The translations under genes and the position numbers were made by a program. Positions 22,863 to 35,900 of a stretch of 64,000 nt of DNA are shown here, in pieces. The notes beneath the pieces were generated by a model that made no database searches, was not told where the DNA came from, and was given only the letters and a program-made list of their open reading frames with translations. Source of the DNA: Medicago truncatula. Taxonomy: Eukaryota > Streptophyta > Magnoliopsida > Fabales > Fabaceae. How positions within the stretch are numbered: position 1 is the stretch's first letter; each line of letters opens with the position of its first letter. The stretch spans positions 6,954,001-7,018,000 of the forward strand of contig NC_053046.1 of assembly GCF_003473485.1 (NCBI RefSeq), in the 5' to 3' direction.

Positions 22863-24854
22863 ATGTCCTCCATTTTCAAACTGAAACCAGCAAAAGCTGT
22901 TTCGTTTTGCATACACACAGAAACACAAATCAGTAAAACCATTTTGCAAGAGTTAAAGTCCCCAACTCATCAAACCCTTCACTATCTCATAGACCAATGC
23001 ATCTCCCTAAAACAACTCAAACATGTTCATGCACAAATCATCCTCCATGGACTTGCCACCCAAGTTCTCACATTAGGCAAATTAGTCTCCTCCAGTGTCC
23101 AACTTCGAGATCTTCGTTACGCACACAAACTGTTTGATCAAATTCCTCAACCAAATAAATTCATGTTTAACCATTTAATAAAGGGTTATTCTAATTCCAG
23201 TGACCCAATTAAGTCTTTGTTACTTTACCGTCGAATGGTGTGTGATGGTATTTTACCAAACCAGTTTACCATCCCTTTTGTTCTCAAAGCTTGTGCTGCG
23301 AAATCGTGTTATTGGCTTGGTGTTTGTGTTCATGCTCAGTCTTTTAAGCTTGGAATGGGGTCACATGCTTGTGTTCAGAATGCAATTTTGAATATTTATG
23401 TTGCTTGTGGTTTGATAACAAGTGCAAGGAGAGTGTTTGATGATATTTCTGAAAGGACCTTGGTCTCATGGAATTCAATGATTAATGGGTATTCTAAAAT
23501 GGGCAGGTCTGAAGAAGCTGTTTTGATGTTTCGAGAAATGCAAGAAGTTGGATTGGAGCCTGATGTGTTTACGTTGGTTGGCTTGCTTTCTGTTTCGACA
23601 AAACATGGTAATTTCGATTTGGGAAGATTTGTGCATCTTCATATGGTCGTTACCGGTATTGAAATTGATTCAATTGTTACAAATGCACTCATGGATATGT
23701 ATGCCAAGTGTGGGAATTTGAAATGTGCTAAAAGTGTTTTTGATCAAATGCTTGATAAGGATGTAGTTTCTTGGACGTGTATGATTAACGCTTATGCTAA
23801 TCATGGACTTATTGATTGTGCTTTGGAATTTTTTAACCAGATGCCGGGGAAGAACGTGGTTTCTTGGAATTCAATAATTTGGTGTCATGTTCAAGAAGGA
23901 CTTTATGCGGAAGCCGTTGATCTTTTTTATAGGATGTGTGATTCAGGCGTGATGGCTAATGATACTACTCTTGTTGCCATTCTTTCATCCTGCAGTCACA
24001 TGGGTGATCTAGCATTGGGAAAACAAGCCCACAGTTACATTTTTGATAACAACATTACACTGAGTGCGACGCTTTGCAACGCTATAATAGACATGTATGC
24101 GAAATGCGGTGCTCTTCAGACTGCCATGGACGTCTTCTTCGGGATGCCTGAGAAGAATGCAGTGTCATGGAATGTTATTATCGGGGCACTTGCTCTGCAT
24201 GGTTATGGAAAAGAAGCTATTGAGATGTTTGAGAAGATGCAGGCAAGTGGAGTTTGTCCTGATGAGATTACGTTTACAGGGTTGCTTTCTGCTTGCAGTC
24301 ACAGTGGTCTTGTGGACACGGGACAACATTACTTTGAAATTATGAATTTGACTTTCGGGATTTCTCCCGATGTTGAACATTATGCGTGCATGGTCGATCT
24401 TTTAGGTCGCCGTGGATTGTTAGGAGAAGCGATATCATTGATTAAGAAGATGCCTGTTAAACCAGATGTTGTTGTTTGGAGTGCTTTACTTGGTGCATGT
24501 CGAACCTACGGGAATCTTGCAATTGGTAAGCAAATCATGAAGCAGTTGTTGGAGTTGGGACGATACAATTCTGGTCTTTATGTGCTTCTCTCAAACATGT
24601 ATTCAGAATCTCAAAGATGGGATGACATGAAAAATATTTGGAAAATACTGGATCAAAATGGGATAAAAAAGTGCAGGGCAATTAGCTTCATTGAAATTGA
24701 TGGCTGTTGTTATCAATTTATGGTGGATGATAAAAGACATGGAGCTTCAACAAGTATATACTCTATGCTGGGTCAATTAATGGATCATCTAAAGTCTGCG
24801 GGGTATCCATGTAAACATTTGGATGTAGAGGAAATATACTGCTCTTATATTTAA
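22863..24854 (+). CDS. Pentatricopeptide repeat protein, PLS class, E subgroup (663 aa)
   Basis: This is an intronless frame, as usual for plant PPR genes. The ATG at 22863 is the first in frame; the open frame upstream has no ATG. PPR-PLS proteins bind organelle transcripts and select cytidines for editing. A short basic N-terminus (MSSIFKLKPAKAVSF) suggests targeting to mitochondria or plastids. From about residue 40 to 550 there are consecutive P, L and S repeats, with landmark phrases such as YAHKLFDQIPQPNKFMFNHL, VVSWTCMINAYANHG, NALMDMYAKCGNLKCAKSVF and VSWNVIIGALALHGYGKEAI. The E region starts at WSALLGACRTYGNL and ends with YQFMVDDKRHGASTS..LKSAGY. There is no DYW deaminase domain, so it would need a DYW partner in trans. 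The target RNA is unknown, and no damage is visible. Confidence 0.93.
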   Translation: MSSIFKLKPAKAVSFCIHTETQISKTILQELKSPTHQTLHYLIDQCISLKQLKHVHAQIILHGLATQVLTLGKLVSSSVQLRDLRYAHKLFDQIPQPNKFMFNHLIKGYSNSSDPIKSLLLYRRMVCDGILPNQFTIPFVLKACAAKSCYWLGVCVHAQSFKLGMGSHACVQNAILNIYVACGLITSARRVFDDISERTLVSWNSMINGYSKMGRSEEAVLMFREMQEVGLEPDVFTLVGLLSVSTKHGNFDLGRFVHLHMVVTGIEIDSIVTNALMDMYAKCGNLKCAKSVFDQMLDKDVVSWTCMINAYANHGLIDCALEFFNQMPGKNVVSWNSIIWCHVQEGLYAEAVDLFYRMCDSGVMANDTTLVAILSSCSHMGDLALGKQAHSYIFDNNITLSATLCNAIIDMYAKCGALQTAMDVFFGMPEKNAVSWNVIIGALALHGYGKEAIEMFEKMQASGVCPDEITFTGLLSACSHSGLVDTGQHYFEIMNLTFGISPDVEHYACMVDLLGRRGLLGEAISLIKKMPVKPDVVVWSALLGACRTYGNLAIGKQIMKQLLELGRYNSGLYVLLSNMYSESQRWDDMKNIWKILDQNGIKKCRAISFIEIDGCCYQFMVDDKRHGASTSIYSMLGQLMDHLKSAGYPCKHLDVEEIYCSYI

Positions 24855-26662
24855 TTCAGCATAAAGTTTTATTGATGGAAAGGCATAGATTCATAACTGG
24901 AATTATCGTTTCTACTCCAAAGTTTATCCAAGTCTTCTATTGTTACACATGAAAACCAAGTTGATTTTTTTTTGTAAACCAGAAATTCTGCACGCCCAAC
25001 TGGAAGAGACCCGAACCATCTTATCCAGCTGCTCTTGGGTAAACAAAGTTGATTTGAATGACATAAATGTGAACTCCTACTGAATCGAAAAGAGCAATGC
25101 TAAAGAGTATGAATGTTTGTTTCCACAAATCATAAAAAGGCTGATGTGTTTTGCATTTTAAGAATCAAAAACTGGTTGCTCACAGACACGGGATGAATAG
25201 CTTCGATAGGTTTGACTTGGACATGTGGTGACTCGGCTGAGAAACGTGGTTCCAAACATAGGCGTTATCTTCCATGTTTGATGGAAATCATGCAGGTGTG
25301 CATATAAAAGCAGTCAATTAGAGTCATTCGTTTATTTTCATGAAATTACTTAATAGCAACATCAAGTATTTCCCAATAGAAAACCTTAACTTCTTCATGT
25401 AAATAAACCAAATTTGTACTCCTCTGGGTTATTATTATTTTGATTCATTTGCTGTCATTATCGAAATTTTAATCAACATCATAAAAGATATCCTAAAAGT
25501 GTAATTTATAGTAACTATTCAATGAGTATTTTTCTTTGTTTAAGTGCTTAGGTAGGAGTTTAAAGTTCTTCTCTTCAAGAATGTCTTTTTAAGAAAAACA
25601 AATTAAAGTCCTCCCCAAAAGTTAAGCATTACTTAATTAACTTGGCCACATTCATTGGACTGTACAATAATATTATATAGTTTCATATAGTTAACTTAAC
25701 TTGAATATAGTTTCTTATTAAGAAGCTAAAAGCCCTGCCCTGTTTCCAAGTTTCAAACTTTTACACTCCATGCATTGTTGTGTATGCCATTTTTGTATAA
25801 TGTACTCAACAAACCAATGATTATTTCAATCAGCATGTGCCTTTATTTAAGCTTCCAGCATTCATATTCTTGAGTACATAATAATATTGCGTTGGTTTAC
25901 TAGTTGGCTAAATTAATAATAATATATAGGACTAGAAAGCACACGAATGTAATTAACATGAAGCAAAACATAAAATCCACCAACCGGCAATAACACATGA
26001 ACATGATAACATGTTATGTGTGTGTATAGTCTAAAAACATCTTTGATATGTCAAACTATTAGATTAGATTTTCAAGTCGTGTGACAATTATTATCACAAG
26101 ATTTTTGAAACTCATCGAATCGATATTAACATAAAGTTGAGCACGTCAATAGCCATGAAACTTCCTTCCTATTCAACACATTTTGCCAGCAAGGTTAACG
26201 TGCCCTACCTTTGACCACCCAAAATATAGGACACATTAAAGCTCAATTGGACAGTACAGCTGAATTATAATCAAGAGGAGTGTTGGTTTTACAACATTGG
26301 TTTTATTATTCCATTTTAAGTTATAAATAATGTATAGCCTTAATGAGTCAACCACAGTATATTAGTTAATATGCAAAACAAAAAACACAATTGTATGGAT
26401 AAAGTAATTTGATATTCAAATTTACAAAATAATTTAAGGATGTGGTTCATTGAGTGATAATTGGACAAGTTGTTGGACTATTGAATTTATATACAACCAG
26501 TACTCACTAAACCATTGTCTATTTGGTGGTAATACAAAGGTACAATGGTCCCTATAAAGTCGAAGACTTAATAATTAACAAAACTTCGTCATTAAATATA
26601 TGGTGTGTTTTTTATTTGTGTTGCTTTCATATATTTTACTTTTAAACTGAGTTGTTGTTTTT

Positions 26663-26741
26663 ATGTTGAACCTTTTATTGTTTCGTTCCTTTGCGCATGC
26701 ATTTGGTTCAACATGAAAAAAAAAAAAAAAAAAAAAAAAAA
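26663..26741 (+). repeat. Hairpin followed by A26 tract
   Basis: ATGTTGAACC (26663-26672) and GGTTCAACAT (26705-26714) are perfect inverses. An uninterrupted run of 26 A follows almost at once (26716-26741). It may be a retroposed tail or simple slippage. Confidence 0.6.
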
Positions 26742-26951
26742 CGAAAGGATTACAATAAGGTTCACAAAATCTTATGAAGAAGATCCAAGTAGCAAAGGCA
26801 ATGAAGTGGATTTGTCCCACCAATGAACGAAGTCATATTCTAATTCCTTCACCTTCACTTTGAGCCACACCACCACATTAGATTTTGATTTGCTTAATGA
26901 TAAACTCAATATTGATTATTATTGCCCAAATGTTTTTTCTAAATTACCTTT

Positions 26952-27082
26952 GAAGAATGGTGGGTAATTTACCCACCAACCAATGAAAATGAACAATTTA
27001 TTTGTGGGGTCAAGATAGTTCATGAATATGTGCTTATGTGACTAATATGTATTGGTTGGGGTAAATTACCCATCATTCTTTC
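26952..27082. mobile_element. Short MITE with inverted GGGTAATTTACCC ends
   Basis: GAAGAATGGTGGGTAATTTA at the left and its near-inverse (27051-27082, ending CATCATTCTTTC) form about 32 bp of inverted repeat around a 67-bp middle. No clear target duplication was found. Confidence 0.6.
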
Positions 27083-29355
27083 ATGGGTAGCCTAGTTGAC
27101 ACCTTGCCCAAAAGGTTACTATTTATTAAGTTTTCAAATCATCCAAATGCTAGCTAACCAAATGACAAGAAAGCAATCTTTTGACTTCACATTGAGGACA
27201 TGTATACCACATAATTGGTCGAAATTAACAGATGTGTTATTTGAAAGAGCGCGAGAAACACCTAACCAAATCGTAATTGCAGACCAAATAAATAGCGATT
27301 TAAATTTTCTTCAACACTACACCTACCAATATATAAATGGAAATTTTGGTCTTGAATCCGACATATAAGTAAAGTATCTTTTGTTAGAATGTGATTTTGT
27401 GAGAATCTCTAAACAAAAAAGAACATCTCATGTGTTCTTCTTGATGCATATTTTTTTTTTTTGGAATGATAGTGAAGTAGGTTATTATTAGATCGAACTT
27501 TGTAATTTAATCTCACCGTATCAAAGATTAACTGAATTATCCGACTATTTGAACATTTATTATTATAGAATAACGTTTAACCAGACAAATTTCATATAAG
27601 AGCTCTGTATTTAATATAGTTAGGCGTTTGTCATCCATGGGCATGCAGCATATAGTTGACCCATCTTAAAGGCCAACCTTTTTTTAACAGTATATAATAG
27701 GCCTTGAATTTATTTATTATTTTTAAATTAAAAAGGAAAAGAGAAGACTTCACTCCAGTTGCCCCCACTATTTAACAGTATATAATAGGCCTTGGATTTA
27801 TTCATTTACTTCGTAGAGAAGATTTTCTTAATATATATGCTAGTATGAAAGGAGAGATCAATTGGTACGTGCTCATTTTTTGAGCCCATGGTATGCTTGC
27901 TTTTATATAGCTTTTTTGATTCCTCATTTTGTTGCCTAGCTAGTTTTGGAAAGAAAAGAAAGGATAACGACACAATTTATATTTTATATAAGTGACGTGT
28001 CTTATGAATGCCTAAAAACTATCCACCACATATTTCACTCTCAACCCAAAATAATAATCTTATCATGGAGCACATCATTCCATAGACAAAAACCAATACC
28101 AAGTATAATGTTGCATATAAGAAAGAAAATTTCTCTTCACTTTGAATTTTGCCCATTCTCTTGATTTGGTGTGAGTAATTTACGTTTGACATTTTTCAAC
28201 GTGAGTTAACTCACATTATCGATTTAAAGATCAATTCAATCAATCTTAAAAGATATGCTGAATAAATGAAATGAACAAAATTTAAAATGAGAAGAGTAAT
28301 TTTCTATAAGAAAATAAGGAGGTTTGGACCATCTATCCCCTCCAGAGGCTTGATCACCTGTAGACTAAATTTGGAAATTGATGTTTTTATTGAGGGGGCT
28401 TAAATCATGTCATATTTTAGCATGACAACAATCCATGAGACACAAAGCATGTAAATACTATAGCAAGTGCCAATAAGTCAGTAGCTACTACTAGCTTGTT
28501 AAACTGTTAATTTATTCAATAGCATGCATGAATGACCCACTACCTGTAAAACTTAATGAGTGGTTCTATCCCTTCAATAAAAATATATCAAGAAACAAAA
28601 TGAAGTTCAATCTCTTTTTTGGATAAACATAGCTTGAATATTTTAAGACGCTTGTTATGGATCATATAAAAATTATTTCTATATTCAAGACTACATAAAT
28701 TCGGATGTTATTTTGTATTATTATTTTTTTATACATAAAAGAGTGTCAAAGCTAAAAAAACAAAACAAAAAAGTTAGTCGAGCACTTCTAGACATACAAG
28801 TCTTAGAAAAATCATCAAAAAAACAAACAACGTAGTTCATTATAACAAACTTGAACATGTCAATTTAAATTCAGAAGGTTACGAATACTCATCACCAAAA
28901 TGGGGGCTGCTCCCCTAAGGTCGCAACTATATGCTATCATATTAATCATGATTTTTGAATCACTTTTGATGACAAGTGCATCAAACTATATAACAAGAAA
29001 AATAGGAGTAAGTTTATCGTCTTTACTGAGATTGTCGTCAACTTATCAATTTACTTGATTTATTTAAATTAAATGCAATTAAAGGGGTTTCAAGGGGTTG
29101 CACGTTTGAATTAAGTGCACAATGTGAGTAGTAGTTCTTTGCGTGAAAGTAAAAGGTTTGCTTCAAAGGCTAGGCGACGATTAGGATTCTTCAATCTCAT
29201 CTGTCTTCTATTTCATATTAATCCAATATTCAATACCAATTATGACTAAGTACTTAATAAACGATGGTTTGATTATGAAACCGTTATAGATTTAATAATT
29301 ATTTATGGTAACTATGCTTAAATAGTTAAAAATTCTCAATGGATGAGTGATAATC

Positions 29356-30628
29356 TGTTGGAACAAAATGTGTTTCACAATGAACCTTATTAAGTTTTGA
29401 TGATAACAAGGTATTAAAAATTGTCAATTGGTTATTACTAATAATTGTTCAAGTGTACAGGACCAAAGGCTACTCAAGTTATTTCAATAGGTCTTGGAAG
29501 AACAATGGAAAGAAAAAAGAAATTCTGAGCATCTGAAGAAAACTGCTCCTGAAGAGATGACGTCATCAGAAGCAGAAAGTCATCAGAAGCAGAAAGTCAT
29601 CAGAAGCAAAAGTTTTCATCAGAAGCAATATCTTCACCAGAAGCTACATTTGATCCTTTAATCAAACTGAAGATTCAAAGTAGCTGATTCTCAATTCAGT
29701 CTTATCAAAGAAGAACAAAGAATTGAAAGGGAGGTATCAACGGATATATGGATAGCACTGAGCTCTTGTCTCTCGTTAATAGAGTTGACAAAGTACAAGT
29801 GTACAACCACTACCTCCACTACTCTGTTTTCTGTCTACGCTACAAGACAAAACAACAGCCATGCCTGCAGAATTTGTACACTCAAGATGGGAATGAATTT
29901 GAAGTTTATTCTTCAAAGGACTACACCCAAATCAGGCAAAGGATCACTGGTGGATAATCAAAGGATTTCAAACGACTCTTTAGACGTGCTGATTATCTCA
30001 ACGTCTCTTTCACACCTCTATATAAAGGAATGAAGACTTGAAGATTTTAGATAGAGATACATAAGTTTAAAAGCGCCAAAACTCTGTCAATTTGATTCTA
30101 CAAAGCACACTGAATTTCTGCACTGATTTGATACATCTTAGAAATTCAAAGTCTAGAGTCTTTTCTGTATTGTATTGTGAACACCACTGATTGTATATCA
30201 AGTGTTCAATTTCAAACTCAATTCTCTGTATCTTTGTTTGATTAGAAGTCTCTCGCCTGCGTGCTTGAGCATTAGAAGTCTCTTGCTTAGTGCTTGAGCA
30301 TTGGAAGACTCTTGCGTGTGTGCTTGAGCATAGTTTTGTGAAGTCTCATACTTAGAAAGTATTGAGCAGTTGTAATCTTTGTGATTATAGTGAAATCTCC
30401 TTGGAAGTGCAAGGGGACTGGACTACTTCCGTGTTGTGGAAGGAACCAGGATAACTGCTTGTGTGTTTGTCTTTCTTTTCTCTGCTCTGTTCTTTTCCGC
30501 TGCAATCTGACTCTGATCATTTCATCAGAAGCAATCAAACTGCTTCTGAAGTTTTATCAGAAGAAGTTTTAATTAAGAGAAAAAGAAAACACAATTCAAC
30601 CCCCCCCTTCTTGTGTTTTTCACCTTCA
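29356..30628 (+). repeat. 5' LTR of the Sirevirus
   Basis: The LTR is 1,273 bp, starting TGTTGGAAC and ending CACCTTCA. It holds short tandem TCATCAGAAGCAGAAAG units, a palindromic TGACGTCA (29558-29565), a TATATAAA box (30019-30026) and three roughly 30-bp GAAGTCTC..TGCTTGAGCAT tandem units near 30245-30330, probably downstream of the transcription start. Confidence 0.95.
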
Positions 30629-30630
30629 AT

Positions 30631-30642
30631 TGGTATCAGAGC
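30631..30642 (+). other. Primer binding site (initiator tRNA-Met type)
   Basis: TGGTATCAGAGC stands 2 nt after the 5' LTR. This is the usual copia primer site complementary to the 3' end of initiator tRNA-Met. Confidence 0.9.
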
Positions 30643-30698
30643 TTGCTCTGTTATCACAGCACTTAACCGTGTTACAGTTCAAGATCTATTAGAAAAAC

Positions 30699-32700
30699 AT
30701 GTCTGGAGATGAGGAATCAGCTACTACAAAATACACAAGTGTCAAGCATGACTATGATACTGCTGACAAGAAAACAGACTCTGGAAAAGCTCCAAAGTTT
30801 AATGGAGATCCAGAAGAGTTTTCATGGTGGAAAACTAATATGTACAGCTTTATCATGGGATTGGATGAAGAGCTATGGGATATACTGGAAGATGGAGTTG
30901 ATGATCTGGATTTGGATGAAGAAGGAGCTGCTATAGACAGAAGAATACATACTCCTGCTCAGAAGAAGCTTTATAAGAAACACCACAAGATAAGAGGAAT
31001 CATTGTGGCTTCTATACCTCGCACCGAATACATGAAAATGAGTGACAAATCTACTGCGAAGGCTATGTTTGCTTCTCTATGTGCAAACTTTGAAGGCAGC
31101 AAGAAAGTAAAAGAGGCTAAAGCTTTGATGCTAGTTCATCAGTATGAACTTTTCAGAATGAAAGATGATGAGAGTATAGAAGAAATGTACTCAAGATTTC
31201 AAACTTTAGTTTCTGGATTGCAAATACTGAAGAAAAGCTATGTTGCTTCTGATCATGTTAGTAAGATTTTGAGAAGCTTACCTTCAAGATGGAGACCCAA
31301 AGTAACTGCTATTGAGGAAGCTAAGGATCTAAATACTTTAAGTGTTGAAGATCTTGTTAGCTCACTCAAAGTGCATGAAATGAGTTTAAATGAGCATGAA
31401 ACCTCTAAGAAGAGTAAATCCATTGCTTTACCATCTAAAGGAAAGATCTCAAAATCTTCCAAAGCCTACAAAGCCAGTGAATCTGAAGAAGAATCACCTG
31501 ATGGAGATTCTGATGAAGATCAATCTGTAAAAATGGCTATGCTGTCCAACAAGCTTGAGTATCTGGCAAGGAAGCAGAAGAAATTTTTGAGCAAGAGAGG
31601 TAGCTACAAGAACTCCAAGAAAGAAGATCAGAAGGGATGCTTCAATTGTAAGAAGCCTGGTCATTTCATTGCTGATTGCCCTGATCTTCAGAAGGAGAAG
31701 TTTAAAGGCAAATCCAAGAAATCAAGCTTCAATTCCAGTAAATTCAGAAAGCAAATCAAAAAGAGCTTGATGGCGACCTGGGAAGATTTGGATAGTGAAT
31801 CTGGTTCTGATAAAGAAGAAGCTGATGATGATGCTAAGGCAGCCGTTGGGTTAGTGGCAACAGTATCATCAGAAGCAGTATCAGAAGCTGAATCAGATTC
31901 AGAAGATGAAAATGAGGTATATTCCAAAATCCCTAGACAAGAACTTGTTGATTCTCTAAAAGAACTTTTATCACTGTTTGAACACAGAACCAATGAGTTG
32001 ACAGATTTAAAAGAAAAATATGTTGATTTGATGAAACAACAAAAATCAACTCTATTGGAACTGAAAGCTTCTGAAGAAGAACTCAAAGGGTTTAACCTCA
32101 TATCAACAACATATGAAGATAGACTCAAGAGTCTTTGTCAGAAGCTACAAGAAAAATGTGATAAAGGTTCAGGCAATAAACATGAGATTGCCTTGGATGA
32201 TTTTATTATGGCTGGAATAGACAGAAGCAAAGTTGCTTCTATGATCTACAGCACATACAAGAACAAAGGCAAAGGGATTGGATATTCTGAGGAGAAATCC
32301 AAAGAATACAGTCTCAAGAGCTACTGTGATTGTATCAAGGATGGATTGAAATCCACCTTTGTGCCTGAAGGTACAAATGCTATAACTGCTGTTCAGTCAA
32401 AACCTGAAGCTTCAGGTTCACAGGCTAAGATCACATCAAAGCCAGAGAATCTTAAGATCAAGGTAATGACAAAATCTGATCCTAAGAGTCAAAAGATTAA
32501 AATTCTGAAAAGATCAGAACCTGTTCATCAGAATCTGATTAAACCAGAATCTAAAATTCCAAAACAAAAGGATCAGAAGAACAAAGCAGCTACTGCTTCT
32601 GAGAAAACAATACCAAAAGGTGTCAAACCTAAAGTATTGAATGATCAGAAGCCACTCAACACTCACCCTAAGGTACAAGGGAGGAAAAGTAAAACCTCCA
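30699..32700 (+). other. Sirevirus gag region
   Basis: This part encodes the capsid/nucleocapsid protein of the fossil element. An N-terminal copia-gag-like domain (PKFNGDPEEFSWWKTNMYSF) is followed by a CCHC zinc knuckle (CFNCKKPGHFIADC, about 31640-31680), then a long acidic and Lys-rich extension with coiled-coil character. The extended gag is characteristic of Sireviruses. Confidence 0.88.
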
Positions 32701-32779
32701 AAACTAACCTAAAAGGACCCATGAAGATATGGGTACCTAAATCTGAATTGGCCAAAAATGCAGGTGTGCTTAAGGGCAA

Positions 32780-33950
32780 GAGAGAAACAAAGGTCATGGT
32801 ACCTAGACAGCGGATGTTCAAGGCACATGACTGGAGAGAAAGCTTTGTTCCTTACCCTTACAATGAAAGATGGAGGAGAAGTGAAGTTTGGTGGCAACCA
32901 AACTGGAAAGATCATTGGTACAGGTACTATTGGTAATTCCTCCATCTCAATTAATAATGTGTGGCTAGTAGATGGTCTGAAGCATAATCTATTGAGCATT
33001 AGTCAATTTTGTGACAATGGGTATGATGTAACGTTCAGTAAGACCAACTGCACACTAGTCAACAAGGATGACAAATCCATTACATTCAAGGGAAAGAGAG
33101 TTGAGAATGTCTATAAAATAAATTTCTCTGATCTGGCTGATCAGAAGGTAGTTTGCCTTCTGTCAATGAATGATAAAAAATGGGTATGGCATAAAAGGTT
33201 GGGACATGCTAATTGGAGATTAATTTCTAAAATTAGCAAGTTACAACTGGTCTAAGGATTGCCTAACATTGATTATCATTCAGATGCACTTTGTGGTGCA
33301 TGTCAGAAAGGGAAAATTGTGAAAAGTTCTTTCAAATCTAAAGACATTGTATCAACCTCCAGACCCTTAGAATTACTCCATATTGATCTTTTTGGTCCAG
33401 TTAACACTGCATCTTTATATGGAAGTAAATACGGATTAGTCATTGTTGATGATTACAGCAGATGGACTTGGGTAAAATTCATTAAAAGTAAAGACTATGC
33501 ATGTGAAGTGTTTAGCAGCTTCTGCACTCAAATACAATCTGAAAAAGAATTGAAAATTTTGAAAGTCAGAAGTGATCATGGTGGAGAATTTGAAAATGAG
33601 CCATTTGAACTTTTTTGTGAAAAACATGGGATTCTCCATGAGTTTTCTTCTCCTAGAACTCCACAACAAAATGGGGTTGTAGAAAGAAAGAACAGAACCT
33701 TACAAGAAATGGCCAGAACCATGATCCATGAAAACAACTTAGCTAAACATTTTTGGGCAGAAGCAGTCAATACTTCATGTTATATTCAAAATAGGATCTA
33801 TATCAGACCTATGTTGGAGAAAACAGCATATGAACTCTTTAAAGGAAGAAGACCCAATATCTCTTACTTTCATCAGTTTGGATGTACCTGTTACATCTTA
33901 AACACTAAAGACTATCTGAAGAAATTTGATGCCAAGGCTCAAAGAGGAAT
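32780..33950 (+). other. Sirevirus protease and integrase region
   Basis: An aspartic protease motif (LDSGCSRHMTG) lies near 32.8 kb, the GAG-pre-integrase HKRLGHANW phrase near 33.19 kb and the integrase core with FGPVN, RSDHGGEF and TPQQNGVVERKNRT at about 33.38-33.7 kb. Family parts are clear; the region belongs to a broken fossil. Confidence 0.88.
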
Positions 33951-34439
33951 CTTTTTAGGTTACTCTGAAAGGTCAAAGGCATACATAGTGTATAATTCAG
34001 AAAACAATGCGTTGAAGAATCTATGCATGTAAAATTTGATGATAGAGAGCCTGGAAGTAAAACTTCAGAGCAAAGTGAAAGTAATGCAGGTACAACTGAT
34101 TCTGAAGATGCATCAGAATCTGATCAACCTTCTGATTCTGAAAAGTATACAGAAGTTGAATCTAGTCCAGAAACTGAAATCACTCCAGAAGCTGAGTCTA
34201 ATTCAGAAGCAGAACCTAGCCCAAAAGTACAGAATGAAAGTGCTTCTGAGGACTTTCAAGATAACACTCAGCAGGTTATTCAACCTAAATTCAAGCACAA
34301 ATCTTCACATCCTGAGGAGTTAATCATTGGAAGCAAAGATAGTCCTAGAAGAACAAGATCACATTTTAGACAAGAAGAGTCTTTAATAGGACTGCTTTCA
34401 ATAATTGAGCCTAAAACTGTTGAAGAAGCTCTCTCAGAT

Positions 34440-35900
34440 GATGGATGGATATTAGCTATGCAAGAAGAGCTAAATCAATTCCAAAGGAATGATGTGTGGG
34501 ATCTGGTACCCAAACCTTCTCAGAAGAACATTATTGGAACAAAATGGGTATTCAGAAACAAGCTGAATGAACAAGGAGAAGTAACCAGAAACAAAGCCAG
34601 ACTTGTTGCTCAAGGCTACAGTCAACAAGAAGGCATTGATTACACTGAAACATTTGCTCCAGTTGCAAGATTGGAAGCAATCAGGTTACTTCTATCCTAC
34701 GCAATTAATCATGACATAATATTATATCAAATGGATGTCAAAAGTGCTTTTCTTAATGGTGTCATTGAAGAAGAAGTGTATGTTAAACAACCTCCTGGGT
34801 TTGAGGATCTTAAGCATCCTGACCATGTTTATAAACTTAAGAAATCACTATATGGCTTGAAACAAGCTCCCAGAGCTTGGTATGATAGACTAAGTAATTT
34901 CTTAATTAAAAATGATTTTGAAAGAGGACAAGTTGAAACAACACTCTTCAGAAGGACTCTTAAGAAAGATATTTTGATTGTGCAAATATATGTTGATGAT
35001 ATAATATTTGGTTCTACTAATGCATCTCTTTGCAAAGAATTTTCTAAGTTAATGCAGGATGAATTTGAAATGAGTATGATGGGAGAATTGAAATTCTTTC
35101 TGGGAATTCAAATCAACCAAAGTAAAGAAGGAGTATATGTTCATCAAACAAAATATACAAAGGAGCTTCTGAAGAAGTTCAAGCTAGAAGATTGTAAAGT
35201 GATGAACACTCCAATGCATCCAACCTGCACCTTAAGCAAAGAAGATACTGGAACAGTAGTAGACCAGAAGCTATACAGAGGTATGATTGGTTCTCTGTTA
35301 TACCTCACTGCATCTAGACCTGATATTTTATTCAGTGTATGCTTGTGTGCAAGATTTCAATCAGATCCTAGAGAATCTCATTTAACTGCAGTTAAGAGAA
35401 TCTTCAGGTATCTGAAAGGAACAACTAATCTTGGACTCCTGTATAGGAAATCCCTAGATTATAAGTTGATTGGATTCTGTGATGCTGATTATGCTGGTGA
35501 TAGGATTGAAAGAAAATCAACCAGTGGAAATTGTCAATTCCTGGGAGAGAATCTGATATCCTGGGCAAGCAAAAGACAAGCAACTATTGCTATGTCTACA
35601 GCAGAAGCAGAGTACATTTCAGCTGCAAGTTGTTGCACACAACTACTTTGGATGAAACATCAGTTGGAAGACTATCAGATCAATGCTAACAGTATTCCCA
35701 TTTATTGTGATAATACTGCTGCTATTTGTTTGTCAAAGAATCCAATTCTACATTCAAGAGCCAAGCATATTGAAATTAAACACCATTTTATCAGAGACTA
35801 TGTTCAAAAAGGAATTTTAGATATACAATTCATTGATACTGAACATCAATGGGCTGATATATTTACAAAACCTTTGTCTGTTGAAAGATTTGATTTTATT
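34440..35900 (+). other. Sirevirus reverse transcriptase and RNase H region
   Basis: Reverse transcriptase phrases are [32 protein letters not shown] and the catalytic YVDD (about 34.99 kb). RNase H phrases are [19 protein letters not shown], and [14 protein letters not shown] with [12 protein letters not shown]. These are typical copia pol sequences. Confidence 0.9.

Larger units (their letters stand above)
24855..29350. other. 4.5-kb gene-free AT-rich region
   Basis: After the PPR 3' flank there is no frame with recognisable homology. Items seen are an A26 tract preceded by a hairpin (26663-26714), a short MITE-like inverted repeat (26952-27082) and a direct repeat of TATATAATAGGCCTTG (near 27690 and 27780). 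29040-29350 may be older transposon DNA into which the Sirevirus inserted, but I could not classify it. Confidence 0.45.

Noticed and set aside
27096-27368. 90-codon frame after the 27-kb MITE
   Set aside because: No recognisable domain, AT-rich, overlaps repeat margin.
29748-29957. 69-codon frame in each LTR (also 40237-40446)
   Set aside because: It lies inside LTR sequence upstream of the TATA box and has no known domain; a chance frame copied with the LTR.
31688-32128. 146-codon Ser-rich minus-strand frame in gag
   Set aside because: Antisense of the acidic, Lys-rich gag region; Ser-rich because of TCT/TCA complements.
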